A stretch of DNA of 64,000 bases from Caldilineaceae bacterium. Its GTDB lineage: Bacteria; Chloroflexota; Anaerolineae; Caldilineales; Caldilineaceae. This document shows positions 53,805 to 62,125 of the stretch, in pieces; positions within the stretch are counted from its first letter, which is position 1; every line of letters starts with the position of its first letter. The notes below the pieces were generated by a model. The model made no database searches. It worked only from the letters and a program-made list of their open reading frames with translations, and was not told where the DNA came from. The stretch covers positions 62,001 through 126,000 of the forward strand of contig JAPKMW010000008.1 of the NCBI GenBank assembly GCA_026645575.1. Reading direction: 5' to 3'. Position numbers and translations under genes: made by a program.

Positions 53805-54903
53805 TTACGCCATTTCCCCCACCTGCTGTTTCAGCCACGCCTCAATAAACATATCGATCTCGCCATCGAGGACGGCGGCGGTATTCCCAGTCTCGACATC
53901 GGTGCGCAGATCTTTGACCATCTGATAGGGGTGGAGAACATAGCTGCGGATTTGGCTGCCAAAGTTGGCATCGACATTCTGTCCTTTGAGGCGCGCCTTT
54001 TCCGCCAGCAGCTTTTCCTGCTCGATTTCGTATAGTTTGCCGCGCAACACTTTCATCGCCATTTCGCGGTTTTGCCCCTGGCTGCGCTCATTTTGCGAGG
54101 TGACAATGATCCCCGTCGGCAGATGGCGAATGCGCACGGCGGTCTGGTTCTTCTGCACATTTTGCCCACCGGCGCCGCTGCTCAGGAAAACTTCGACTTC
54201 AATGTCATTCGGGTTGATGTCGATCTCAATATCTTCATCAATCACCGGCATCACCTCCATCTTGGCAAAACTGGTATGGCGGCGATTATTCGAATCAAAG
54301 GGGCTGAGGCGGACGAGGCGATGCGTACCTCGTTCGGCTTTCAAATAGCCATAGGCATAGGGGCCATTCACCTCGACGGTGACGCTCTTGATGCCGGCCT
54401 CTTCGCCTTCGGTCATGTCCGTAATCGAGGTTTTGAATTTGCGGTGTTCGGCCCAACGCAGATACATACGCAGCAACATCTGCGTCCAATCCTGGGCTTC
54501 GGTGCCGCCGGCGCCGGCGTGAATGCTAAAGATGGCCGAATCGGCGTCATGTTCGCCGCTAAGGGCCAACGCGGTCTCACGCTCTTCCAACTCGTTGGCG
54601 AGGGCGGTTGCCTCTTGCTCTAGCTCGGTAAGCAGCGCGGGGTCATCCTCGGCCAAGGCATATAACTCGTTGGCATCCTGCACGCGCCGGTGGATGGTGT
54701 TCCAGGTCTCGACCACTTCGCGTAGGGTGCTAGTCTCCTGCATCTTCTTTTGGGCGGCCTGTTGGTCATTCCAGAAATCCGGCTGCTGTGACTCCGCTTC
54801 CAGCGTTTTCAGGCTCTCTTCTTTTCCCGCAATGTCAAAGACGCCCCCGGATCACATCAACACGCTCGACCAATTGTGCTAACCGCTCTGATAATTCGCT
54901 CAT
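53805..54903 (-). CDS. prfB: Peptide chain release factor 2 with programmed +1 frameshift
   Basis: Translation from the ATG at 54903 gives 22 codons (starts MSELSERLAQL) and meets a TGA. A +1 shift at CTT-TGA-C continues as DIAGKEESLKTLE into the long frame, giving 365 residues, the same length as E. coli RF2. RF2 recognises UGA and UAA stop codons on the ribosome and triggers peptide release. The stop-recognition tripeptide SPF is at about 200-202 and the catalytic GGQ at about 245-247 (SSGAGGQNVQ). In-frame UGA lets low RF2 levels favour the shift, an autoregulation known in most bacteria. It follows ftsY on the same strand with a 76 nt gap. Confidence 0.97.
54834..54849 (-). promoter_or_regulatory. 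RF2 recoding site
   Basis: The coding strand reads CGGGGG-CGT-CTT-TGA-C. An internal Shine-Dalgarno-like GGGGG ends 3 nt before the CTT slippery codon, the same spacing as in E. coli (AGGGGGTATCTTTGAC), and TGA-C is the weak stop context used for the +1 shift. Confidence 0.95.
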
Positions 54904-54931
54904 GATTGTTTACCTTTTCAACTAAACTCAA

Positions 54932-54979
54932 TCGTCCCGATGGGACGAATATGACTTGCTACCTGCTACTTGCCGCTTG
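54932..54979 (-). repeat. Hairpin and 7-mer word repeat between ftsY and prfB
   Basis: TCGTCCC and GGGACGA form a 7 bp stem with a 3 nt loop (54932-54948). Directly after the ftsY stop the minus strand repeats TAGCAAG-like 7-mers four times with changes. It has no T run, so it is unlikely to be a strong terminator. Confidence 0.5.
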
Positions 54980-55933
54980 CTACTCTTCACCCAGTAAGCC
55001 ATCGACAAAGGCGACCGGGTCAAAGAGCGCAAAATCGTCGATGCGTTCGCCGGTGCCGACAAAGCGGACGGGGACGCCCAACTCGCGCTTGATGCTGAGG
55101 ACGGCGCCGCCTTTGCTCGTGCCGTCTAACTTGGTCAACACAATGCCGGTGACGCCGGCGCTGGCGCCAAAGGCTTTGGCTTGGGAAATGGCATTCTGAC
55201 CGGTCGAAGCGTCCAGCACCAGCAGCACCTCATGGGGGGCGCGGTGCACCTGCTTGCCGGCCACGGTTTTGAGCTTTTCCAACTCTTTCATCAAATTGAA
55301 CTTGGTCTGCAAACGCCCGGCGGTATCCACCAGTAGCAGATCGGCTTTGCGGCTCTCCTGGCTGGCGCGCATGGCGTCAAAGATGACCGCGCCCGGATCA
55401 GCGCCGGGGGCATGAGCAATGACTTCGACGTCGGCTCGTTCACCCCAAATCTTCAATTGGTCAATGGCAGCGGCGCGGAAGGTGTCGGCGGCGGCCAACA
55501 CCACTTTGCGGCCCCGTTTTTTATACCAGTTCGCCATCTTGCCCAGGCTGGTCGTCTTGCCCGACCCATTGACGCCCACCACGAAGACCACTGTCAAAAT
55601 GCGCGGCTCGTCAATGTGGAGCGGCTCGTCCGATTGCAGTTGGCGCACCATCTCTTCCTTGAGCGCGAGATAGGCTTTGCTGGTGGCCTTGATATTTTCC
55701 TCTTGCACCCGTTGGCGGGTCTTCGCCACCAACTCCTGTGTCACCGTCGAACCGACATCACCGGAGAGCAAGGTCGCTTCCAGTTCGTCCCACAGATCCT
55801 CGGTGATTTCATTTTCTTGAAAGATGGTGGCAATCCGGCTAAAGACAGTGGCGCGCGTCTTTTGCAGACTCGCCTCCAACTTGACCTCGTCCTGGGTCCT
55901 GTCTTCCTGCTTGCCAAAGAGTCGTCTGAACAA
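54980..55933 (-). CDS. ftsY: Signal recognition particle receptor FtsY
   Basis: 317 residues from a TTG at 55933, chosen because AAGGAG lies exactly 7 nt upstream and the product then starts FRRLFGKQ, a usual FtsY start; longer in-frame starts lie beyond this site. FtsY docks the SRP-ribosome complex at the membrane and its GTPase works with Ffh. The helical N domain (about 20-100) is followed by the G domain with [20 protein letters not shown], the DTAGR loop ([11 protein letters not shown]) and TKLDG. The N-terminal acidic A domain is missing, as in many non-enteric bacteria. It shares its strand with prfB; a promoter probably lies in the 246 nt divergent region upstream. Confidence 0.96.
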   Translation of the reverse strand: MFRRLFGKQEDRTQDEVKLEASLQKTRATVFSRIATIFQENEITEDLWDELEATLLSGDVGSTVTQELVAKTRQRVQEENIKATSKAYLALKEEMVRQLQSDEPLHIDEPRILTVVFVVGVNGSGKTTSLGKMANWYKKRGRKVVLAAADTFRAAAIDQLKIWGERADVEVIAHAPGADPGAVIFDAMRASQESRKADLLLVDTAGRLQTKFNLMKELEKLKTVAGKQVHRAPHEVLLVLDASTGQNAISQAKAFGASAGVTGIVLTKLDGTSKGGAVLSIKRELGVPVRFVGTGERIDDFALFDPVAFVDGLLGEE

Positions 55934-56116
55934 ACGCAGTCTCCTTGCTACAATTGATGCTAACAAACAAAGACGCGGACGGCGCCGCGCCTTGAACAAC
56001 CATTCTGTTGTCATTGTACCACTGTCAGGCTGGTCTATCAAGGTGGACAGGGGACGGGGGATGTTTCCATGAAAAAACATCAAAATTTTCTTGTGTGTAT
56101 TTTTGCTTGGCTTTGC
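55934..56116. other. Divergent intergenic region between ftsY and the polysaccharide cluster
   Basis: It holds the AAGGAG site of ftsY at 55941-55946 (minus) and a small hairpin GATGTTT/AAACATC at 56060-56081. I see no confident promoter boxes in either direction. Confidence 0.35.
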
Positions 56117-56157
56117 GCGCACTACTTGTTAACCAGTCGTTAACGAACCAAGTGCGC
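56117..56157 (+). promoter_or_regulatory. Dyad with twin GTTAAC boxes upstream of the polysaccharide genes
   Basis: GCGCACT at 56117 faces AGTGCGC at 56151. Inside, GTTAAC occurs twice (56128-56133 and 56139-56144) around CAGTC, each copy itself a palindrome. It ends about 9 nt before the ribosome binding site of the first gene, so it could be an operator or a leader hairpin. Confidence 0.45.
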
Positions 56158-56179
56158 ATGATTGCAAAGGAACGAGCTT

Positions 56180-57463
56180 ATGTTTGCCCAGCAGCTTTTT
56201 GATCTTTCGGACGGTTTGCTGCCTCAGTACGCCGGCTACCGCTTTCGGCAACGCCGTGAAAGTACGACGCCGGTTTATGAGACAGTCGCCATTGCGCCAC
56301 CTACACTGAGCCAAGCGCCCAAAATTTTGATCTATTCGCACGACACCTTTGGTCTGGGCAATATCCGCCGCACCTTGCTGTTGGCGCAGGCCATGCGCGA
56401 AGAATTTGCCAATGCGTCTATCCTTCTGGTTACTGGCTCGCCGGTGATCCACTCCTTCCGCATCCCGGATCGGGTTGATTACATCAAGTTGCCCTGCCTG
56501 GATCGGGTGGAGGCCGACACCTACGAACCGCTTTACCTGGGTCAACATGGCGCTGCAATCAAGGCAATGCGCCAGGATCTCTTGCACCGTTCCATCCTCA
56601 GCTTTGCCCCAGATTTGATGATTGTCGATAAGCGCCCTGGCGGCATCGATAACGAATTGTTGCCGACGTTGCAGACGCTTGCCCAGCAACGGCAACGCCC
56701 CCGCCTGGTTTTGGGTGTGCGCGATATTCTGGATGAGCCGGAACGCACCCGCCGTTCGCTCCACAACAGCCACTCCTTTGACCTAATTGCGCGTTATTAT
56801 GATGAAGTATGGGTCTATGGCGTGCCGGAAATTTTTGACCACCTGGGCGAATATGGCTATCCAGCGCACATCGCCGCCAAAACCCATTATTGCGGCTATC
56901 TGCGCCGACCAACCGAAACGTCCAGCCCGAAAGCGGGCGCCCCCCGTGTTCTGGTGACAACTGGCGGTGGCGGCGATGGCAGCGCCGTTGTGGAAGCGTA
57001 CCTGGCGGGCTTGCTGGAGTTGCCCCGCCGCGTCGCCCTGCGTACCAAGGTGATCTTTGGCCCGCAAATGCCTGCCGCCGAACGCGATGCGATTCTACAC
57101 CGCTACGGCCATCTGCGCGATGTCAAGTTTCGCGACTTCAAACCCGATCTCACTGAAGAGTATGCCAAGGCCAATCTCGTTGTGGCGATGGCCGGTTATA
57201 ACACCGTCTGTGAGCTGCTATCGAGCGGCAAGCGCGCAATCCTGGTGCCGCGCGAAGAGCCGGTGCAGGAGCAATTGATTCGCGCCCGCAAGCTGCATGA
57301 ACTGGGTCTCTTTGACCTGGTGGAGCAGAGTCAACTGACGCCCACCCGCTTGCTGACCACCGTGCTAACCGCACTGGCACGCGAGAAGCCGGGGGAAGCG
57401 CTGGTCGATCTGGATGGTCTCCCGCGCATTCGCCGCCGCGTTCATGCGTTGTTGGGAGCCTAA
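56180..57463 (+). CDS. MurG-like predicted glycosyltransferase (COG4671 type)
   Basis: 427 residues from the ATG at 56180, with AAAGGA 8-9 nt upstream; an in-frame TTG at 56162 is less likely. The N-terminal half begins its fold with ILIYSHDTFGLGNIRRTLLLA, the nucleotide-sugar transferase pattern seen in COG4671 proteins. The C-terminal half (about 250-400) has the MurG/GT28-like GGGGDG loop and VVAMAGYNTVCELLSSGKRAILVP, the donor-binding segment. Predicted role: transfer of a sugar during surface polysaccharide or glycan assembly in the cytoplasm. It opens a plus-strand run of six genes; the next starts 5 nt after its stop. A related protein begins at 63684. The donor and acceptor cannot be told. 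Confidence 0.85.
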   Translation: MFAQQLFDLSDGLLPQYAGYRFRQRRESTTPVYETVAIAPPTLSQAPKILIYSHDTFGLGNIRRTLLLAQAMREEFANASILLVTGSPVIHSFRIPDRVDYIKLPCLDRVEADTYEPLYLGQHGAAIKAMRQDLLHRSILSFAPDLMIVDKRPGGIDNELLPTLQTLAQQRQRPRLVLGVRDILDEPERTRRSLHNSHSFDLIARYYDEVWVYGVPEIFDHLGEYGYPAHIAAKTHYCGYLRRPTETSSPKAGAPRVLVTTGGGGDGSAVVEAYLAGLLELPRRVALRTKVIFGPQMPAAERDAILHRYGHLRDVKFRDFKPDLTEEYAKANLVVAMAGYNTVCELLSSGKRAILVPREEPVQEQLIRARKLHELGLFDLVEQSQLTPTRLLTTVLTALAREKPGEALVDLDGLPRIRRRVHALLGA

Positions 57464-57468
57464 CCCTC

Positions 57469-58548
57469 ATGACACAACCGGGCCTGGTCTTGCTCCTCAG
57501 CGGCTTTCCTCGCCGCTCGGAAACCTTTGCGCTTCACGAGGCGACCGCACTGTTGCGCGCCGGTCTGCTCACCGCTGTCTTTGCCACCAAGCCGGGCGAT
57601 GGCTTGCCGCCGCAACCGGGCAGCGAAGCGTTGCTGTCACAAGTGCAACTGCTGCCGGCGGGTGATGTGGCTGTGCAAGCGGCGGCTGTGCTGCACCATC
57701 TTAATGGGCGTTCTGTTGCCGGGGTTCATGCGTATTTTGCTCACACACCGACCGCCGTCGCCATGAAAGTTGCGCAACAGTTGGGGAAGCCCTACGGTTT
57801 TAGTATGCACGCCAAAGATGCGCGCAAGGTAATACCAACGGAGTTAAATCGCCGGGCGCGGGGGGCAGCCTGCGTGGTTGCCTGTAACCGCGATGTGGCT
57901 GGCGCCATCACCGACTCGGCGGCGCCGTTGACGATCCTTCCGCATGGCGTCGATCTCCAGCGTTTCCAACCGACCCCCTTGCCGGTTGAACCGCCGCTGC
58001 GGTTGTTGGCGGTTGGGCGATTGGTCGAAAAAAAGGGGTTCGACCTGCTTATACGTGCCGCTGCCAACTTTACCTTTCCCTTTACCTTGGAAATTATTGG
58101 TGATGGGCCGGAGCGACCACAGTTGATGCAGTTGATCGCCACGCTGGGATTGCAAGCGCAGATCAGCTTGCACAGCGGTGTCACTCATGCCGAATTGCCG
58201 GCGCGCTATGCTGCTGCCCATGTTGTTGTTGTGCCATCGGTCGTGGACCGGGACGGGGATCGGGATGGGTTGCCCAATGTGCTGCTGGAAGCGTTGGCGG
58301 CGGGGCGGCCCGTGGTGGCAAGCGATGTGGCGGCGATCAGCAGTGCCGTGGTGGACGGCGAAAGCGGGTTATTGACCCCGCCCGGTGACATTGCCGCCCT
58401 GGCCGCAACATTGAACCGTCTGGCGACGGCGCCTGAACTACGCCACACACTGGCGCGCAATGGCTACCGGCGGGTTGTGCAACACTTTGCGCTCTCCACC
58501 TGCACCGACCGCTTTTGTAATTTTATTGCCAAGAGTTACACACTTTGA
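57469..58548 (+). CDS. GT4-family glycosyltransferase
   Basis: 359 residues. The start has GGGAG 9 nt upstream inside the end of the previous gene. The N-terminal domain starts LVLLLSGFPRRSETF, as in colanic-acid/exopolysaccharide transferases. The C-terminal GT-B domain has AVGRLVEKKGFDLL (about 180) and the donor-binding DRDGLPNVLLEALAAGRPVV (about 262-281), containing the EX7E-like region, then GESGLLTPPGD. GT4 enzymes are retaining and use nucleotide sugars. The protein shares the unusual RDG-PNVL segment with the following GT4 gene, suggesting duplication. Probable role: sequential sugar addition to a surface polysaccharide. Confidence 0.92.
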   Translation: MTQPGLVLLLSGFPRRSETFALHEATALLRAGLLTAVFATKPGDGLPPQPGSEALLSQVQLLPAGDVAVQAAAVLHHLNGRSVAGVHAYFAHTPTAVAMKVAQQLGKPYGFSMHAKDARKVIPTELNRRARGAACVVACNRDVAGAITDSAAPLTILPHGVDLQRFQPTPLPVEPPLRLLAVGRLVEKKGFDLLIRAAANFTFPFTLEIIGDGPERPQLMQLIATLGLQAQISLHSGVTHAELPARYAAAHVVVVPSVVDRDGDRDGLPNVLLEALAAGRPVVASDVAAISSAVVDGESGLLTPPGDIAALAATLNRLATAPELRHTLARNGYRRVVQHFALSTCTDRFCNFIAKSYTL

Positions 58549-58553
58549 TCGCA

Positions 58554-58607
58554 GTGCGGTTTGTAACTGTATGTGTCTATCGAAGCTCGTGCGGTTACAA
58601 ACCGCAC
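58554..58607. repeat. 14 bp inverted repeat between the two GT4 genes
   Basis: GTGCGGTTTGTAAC (58554-58567) and its exact complement (58594-58607) enclose a 26 nt spacer, starting 6 nt after the first stop. There is no T run. It is one of several palindromes in or between genes of this cluster. Confidence 0.65.
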
Positions 58608-58629
58608 CTACGATGTTCTGGGGTGAGTG

Positions 58630-60036
58630 ATGAGTACACAAACAAAACGAGAAGTGGCCTATATCCTCAAGGGCTACCCGCGTCTTTCCGAAACCTTTAT
58701 TATCAATGAAATTTACCTGTTGGAGCAGATGGGGTTGACGTTGCGTCTCTTTGTCCTCAAGCCGGCGGAGGAGAAGAAGAGTCACGCCATTGTTGATAAG
58801 ATTCGGGCGGTTGTCACCTACCTGCCCGAAACTGCTTCGATCACCGAGAGTCACTTTGGCTGGTGGCTGGTCAAACATCTACCCCTTTTTGCTGCCGCCC
58901 ACTTCCATTTACTCCAACAACGACCGCGTGCCTATCTGCGCACCCTGCTCTATGCCATCTGTGGCTTGGGCTTTCAGATTTCCTTGCAAAACGGGGGACG
59001 CTTCAAAAAGAGCTTTATCAAAGAATTTTTGCAAGCGGGAACGATTGCCGACCAAGTGTTAGCCGCCGACACAATTGACCACCTGCACGGTCACTTCTGC
59101 CACGGCGCAACTACGGTCACCATGCTCGCCGGCTATCTGGCCGGTCTACCCTTTAGCTTTACCGCTCATGCCAAAGATATTTATCTGCCCGAACTCAACC
59201 CCAACGGCTTGTTGCACACAAAGCTGGCGGCGGCGGCCTTTGTCGTGACCTGCACCGATGCCAATCGCCAATATCTACTGCAGCTTTGCCCGAACGGTGC
59301 GCCGATTCATACCATCTATCATGGGCTGGATCTGGCGCGCTTTGCCCCGCCGACGGTTGCATCTGCCACGGACGTTCCGGTCATTCTGGCGGTTGGTCGG
59401 TTTGTCGAGAAAAAGGGCTTTCCCTACCTGGTAGAAGCGTGTCGCTTGCTCAAGGTGCGTGGTCATACATTTCACTGTCGCATTATCGGCCAGCGCGATG
59501 AACAGAGTGAGTTGGTGCGCCGCTTGATCGCGGAAGGGCAACTCACCGACACTGTCCAGATCCAGGGCGGCGTCACCCAAGAGGAACTACGCCACATCTA
59601 CGCTGCCGCCACCATCTTCGCCCTGCCCTGTCTCATTGTCGATAGCGGCGACCGTGACGGCATCCCCAATGTACTGGCCGAGGCGATGGCGACGGCGCTG
59701 CCGGTTGTCTCCACCAATATCTCCGGCATCCCAGAAATTGTGGCAGATGGCGTCAATGGGCTGTTGGTGCCGGAAAAGGATACCACCGCCCTGGCTGATG
59801 CCCTGGAGCGACTGCTGCTTGACCCGGCGCTGCGCCAACGCCTGGGGCAGGCCGCCCGCACGACCATGACCGAACTCTTTGATTCCTGGCAGACGACCGT
59901 TATGCTACGTGATCTCTTCCTGGCGCAATTGGAACAACGGCTGGCGGCGACGAAAGCTGCGTCCGTCCAGTCCCAGTCGCGTCCTTCGTTGGCAATGGCG
60001 GTCTCGGCCATTTTTCAGCAAGAGGGCGGCAACTAA
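58630..60036 (+). CDS. GT4-family glycosyltransferase, colanic-acid-type
   Basis: 468 residues from the ATG at 58630 (a GTG three bases earlier is possible). The start (YILKGYPRLSETFIINEI) is typical of WcaL/AmsK-like exopolysaccharide transferases. The acceptor domain carries HGHFCHGATTVTMLAG and the FTAHAKDIY motif. The donor domain has AVGRFVEKKGFPYL and DRDGIPNVLAEAMATALPVV, then GVNGLLVPEKD. It is about 100 residues longer than its neighbour, mostly in the first domain. It probably adds another sugar to the same glycan. An imperfect long hairpin follows its stop. Confidence 0.92.
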   Translation: MSTQTKREVAYILKGYPRLSETFIINEIYLLEQMGLTLRLFVLKPAEEKKSHAIVDKIRAVVTYLPETASITESHFGWWLVKHLPLFAAAHFHLLQQRPRAYLRTLLYAICGLGFQISLQNGGRFKKSFIKEFLQAGTIADQVLAADTIDHLHGHFCHGATTVTMLAGYLAGLPFSFTAHAKDIYLPELNPNGLLHTKLAAAAFVVTCTDANRQYLLQLCPNGAPIHTIYHGLDLARFAPPTVASATDVPVILAVGRFVEKKGFPYLVEACRLLKVRGHTFHCRIIGQRDEQSELVRRLIAEGQLTDTVQIQGGVTQEELRHIYAAATIFALPCLIVDSGDRDGIPNVLAEAMATALPVVSTNISGIPEIVADGVNGLLVPEKDTTALADALERLLLDPALRQRLGQAARTTMTELFDSWQTTVMLRDLFLAQLEQRLAATKAASVQSQSRPSLAMAVSAIFQQEGGN

Positions 60037-60039
60037 GGT

Positions 60040-60122
60040 GGCAGAGGCGCGAATTTTGGTTGCGTGGATGACAGTTCTAGCCGACAGCCATCCGTGCCAA
60101 CCCCAATCTGCGCCTCTACCCA
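60040..60122. repeat. Long imperfect hairpin before the lyase gene
   Basis: AGAGGCGCGAATTTTGGTTG near 60043 faces CAACCCCAATCTGCGCCTCT near 60098, with a few mismatches and an inner GTGGATG/CATCCGTG pairing. It fills most of the 118 nt gap between two genes and has no T run. Confidence 0.5.
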
Positions 60123-60154
60123 CTCTTGATCAGGGTAATTAATTCATCTACCTT

Positions 60155-62122
60155 ATGCAACAAATGTCAACGCTGGTTCACAATGAACCACCTTCGATCA
60201 TTGCCAACCTGTTAACCGCGCCTTTTGCCGCGCTGACTGATGGGGAATTGCTGGCCTATTTCCAGACCCGCACGAATGTGCATTACTTCCCCCTGCGCGA
60301 CGCCGAGCAGGCCAGTTCAGCCCAGATTGCCGCCATTCTGGACAATAATTTTACCTACAATGAGGAGACCTACCATTTGCCCCCCGGTTTTAATTGGACC
60401 GTCAACCCCAGTGCTGATCGAGAATGGTTGATCTTGTTGCATAAGTTTTATTTTGCGCCTGGGTTGGGTGAAGAGTACATCAATAGCGGCGACGAACGTT
60501 ACATGGCAAAATGGCTGGCTTTAACCGAAGCGTGGATCGACAGCGTGGCGCTCGACTTTCTGCCCAGTGATGTCACCGGGCGGCGGGTGCAGAATTGGAT
60601 CTTTGCCCATCACTACTTTGTCACCCAAGCGCAATCGGCGGTGGCGCCGTCCGCCTTTTATGTCAAATTTCTCCGGTCGCTTCACGCGCAAGTGACCTAT
60701 CTCTGTGACCACTTAACGCCGGTGCGCAACCATCGCACCATTGAGTTGTCTGCGATCTTCATGGCAGCGGTGGTCTTTCCAGAATTTACTGACGCTGAAC
60801 GCTGGTTGCATCTTGCCCGTCACGAACTGCTGCAAAATATCCAGGCCGACCTGCGCCCCGATGGCGTCCACTGTGAGCAGTCCACCGATTACCATCATCT
60901 GGTCGTCAAAAATTACCTGGGCGTAAAACGGCTGGCCGCCGCCAATGGTATTGTACTGGCGGGCTGCTTTGATGAGTTGCTGCAAAAGGCGCTCGACTTT
61001 GCCATGTTTGCCCACAAACCCGATGGCACGATTCCGGCCCTTAGCGATGGCGATTCCCGCTCCTTTCTGGATTTATTGCAACAAGGCGCGAATTTGTATG
61101 ACAACGCGGCTTGGCGCTATGTCGCGACCCAGGGGCGCGCCGGCACGCCACCCGCCACCCGTTCGCAAACCTTCCCCGCCGGTGGTTACACCATTTTGCG
61201 CAGTGGCTGGGGTGAAGGCGCCACCCCCTTTACCGCGGAGCGCTATCTGATCTTTGATTGTGGCCCGCTAGGCGAGGGCAATCACGGCCATCTCGATCTG
61301 TTGAGCTTTGAGGCCGCCGCCTTTGGACAATCCCTGGTTGTTGATCCGGGGCGTTATACCTATCACGAACCGCACCCGGACACCGGTGCGATCAACTGGC
61401 GGGCGCGTTTTCGTGGCACTGCGTATCACAATACGGTGCAGGTCGATGGCCTGGAACAGACTGCTTACCGCTTTCATAAGAAAAAATTTAAACTCTGCGG
61501 CCCCGAACCAACCTGGACGCTGCGCCATTTTCACAGCGGCGCTACTTGCGACTTTGTGCATGGCGCCGCCGCCAGCGCCGAATATGACGCCATTCACGAG
61601 CGCATCATCTGCTTTGCCAGCCATGAATATTGGCTTGTCACCGACATCTTACAGGCGCAGAATCTCCATCGCTATGATCTGCGCTTTCACCTGGCCGATA
61701 CCGCCGCGGGGCAAACAACACTCTGTGCCAAGGGGAATATGCACCTGATTCATGCACCCCACTTGTTGATGGCCCAACCCGCCGCAGCGCAGACCACTGT
61801 TGCCCTACAAGAAGGTTATGTGTCACGCACCTATGGCGTGAAGACCCCGGCGCCTGTAATTTGTTTTACCCGGTCGGCGGCGACTACCTGTTTTCATACG
61901 GTGCTGTACCCCTATGCCGACAGCCCGCCCTCGCTCCAGGTGGCGGCCTGGCCTGTGCGGCAACAGGGGCGTTGCCTGCCCGCCGACCAGGGAACTTTGT
62001 TACAAATCATGTTTATCCAGGGTGCACGCCATTATGTTGACACCGTGCGCTTGCTGCACGATGTCGCTGCCGGGCAATATCACTATCACTATACACGACA
62101 AGAGCTATCGCGATCGGAGTAA
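60155..62122 (+). CDS. Heparinase II/III-like polysaccharide lyase
   Basis: 655 residues. The N-terminal part (about 90-330) is the helical toroid typical of alginate/heparin lyases (FNWTVNPSADREWL, then DLRPDGVHCEQSTDYHHLVV with likely catalytic residues). The C-terminal beta domain has the heparinase II/III signature GNHGHLDLLSFE, VVDPGRYTYHE and RGTAYHNTVQVDG. I see no clear signal peptide, so it may act inside the cell or use another export route. Such genes are common in surface glycan clusters, where the enzyme probably trims or recycles uronic-acid-containing polymer. The next gene starts 3 nt after its stop. The substrate is unknown; an uronic-acid-containing polymer would fit the family. 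Confidence 0.9.
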   Translation: MQQMSTLVHNEPPSIIANLLTAPFAALTDGELLAYFQTRTNVHYFPLRDAEQASSAQIAAILDNNFTYNEETYHLPPGFNWTVNPSADREWLILLHKFYFAPGLGEEYINSGDERYMAKWLALTEAWIDSVALDFLPSDVTGRRVQNWIFAHHYFVTQAQSAVAPSAFYVKFLRSLHAQVTYLCDHLTPVRNHRTIELSAIFMAAVVFPEFTDAERWLHLARHELLQNIQADLRPDGVHCEQSTDYHHLVVKNYLGVKRLAAANGIVLAGCFDELLQKALDFAMFAHKPDGTIPALSDGDSRSFLDLLQQGANLYDNAAWRYVATQGRAGTPPATRSQTFPAGGYTILRSGWGEGATPFTAERYLIFDCGPLGEGNHGHLDLLSFEAAAFGQSLVVDPGRYTYHEPHPDTGAINWRARFRGTAYHNTVQVDGLEQTAYRFHKKKFKLCGPEPTWTLRHFHSGATCDFVHGAAASAEYDAIHERIICFASHEYWLVTDILQAQNLHRYDLRFHLADTAAGQTTLCAKGNMHLIHAPHLLMAQPAAAQTTVALQEGYVSRTYGVKTPAPVICFTRSAATTCFHTVLYPYADSPPSLQVAAWPVRQQGRCLPADQGTLLQIMFIQGARHYVDTVRLLHDVAAGQYHYHYTRQELSRSE

Positions 62123-62125
62123 GGT

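Noticed and set aside
55934..56122. Longer FtsY N-terminus reaching to 56122
   Set aside because: The extra residues are not FtsY-like and the TTG at 55933 has a well-placed AAGGAG.
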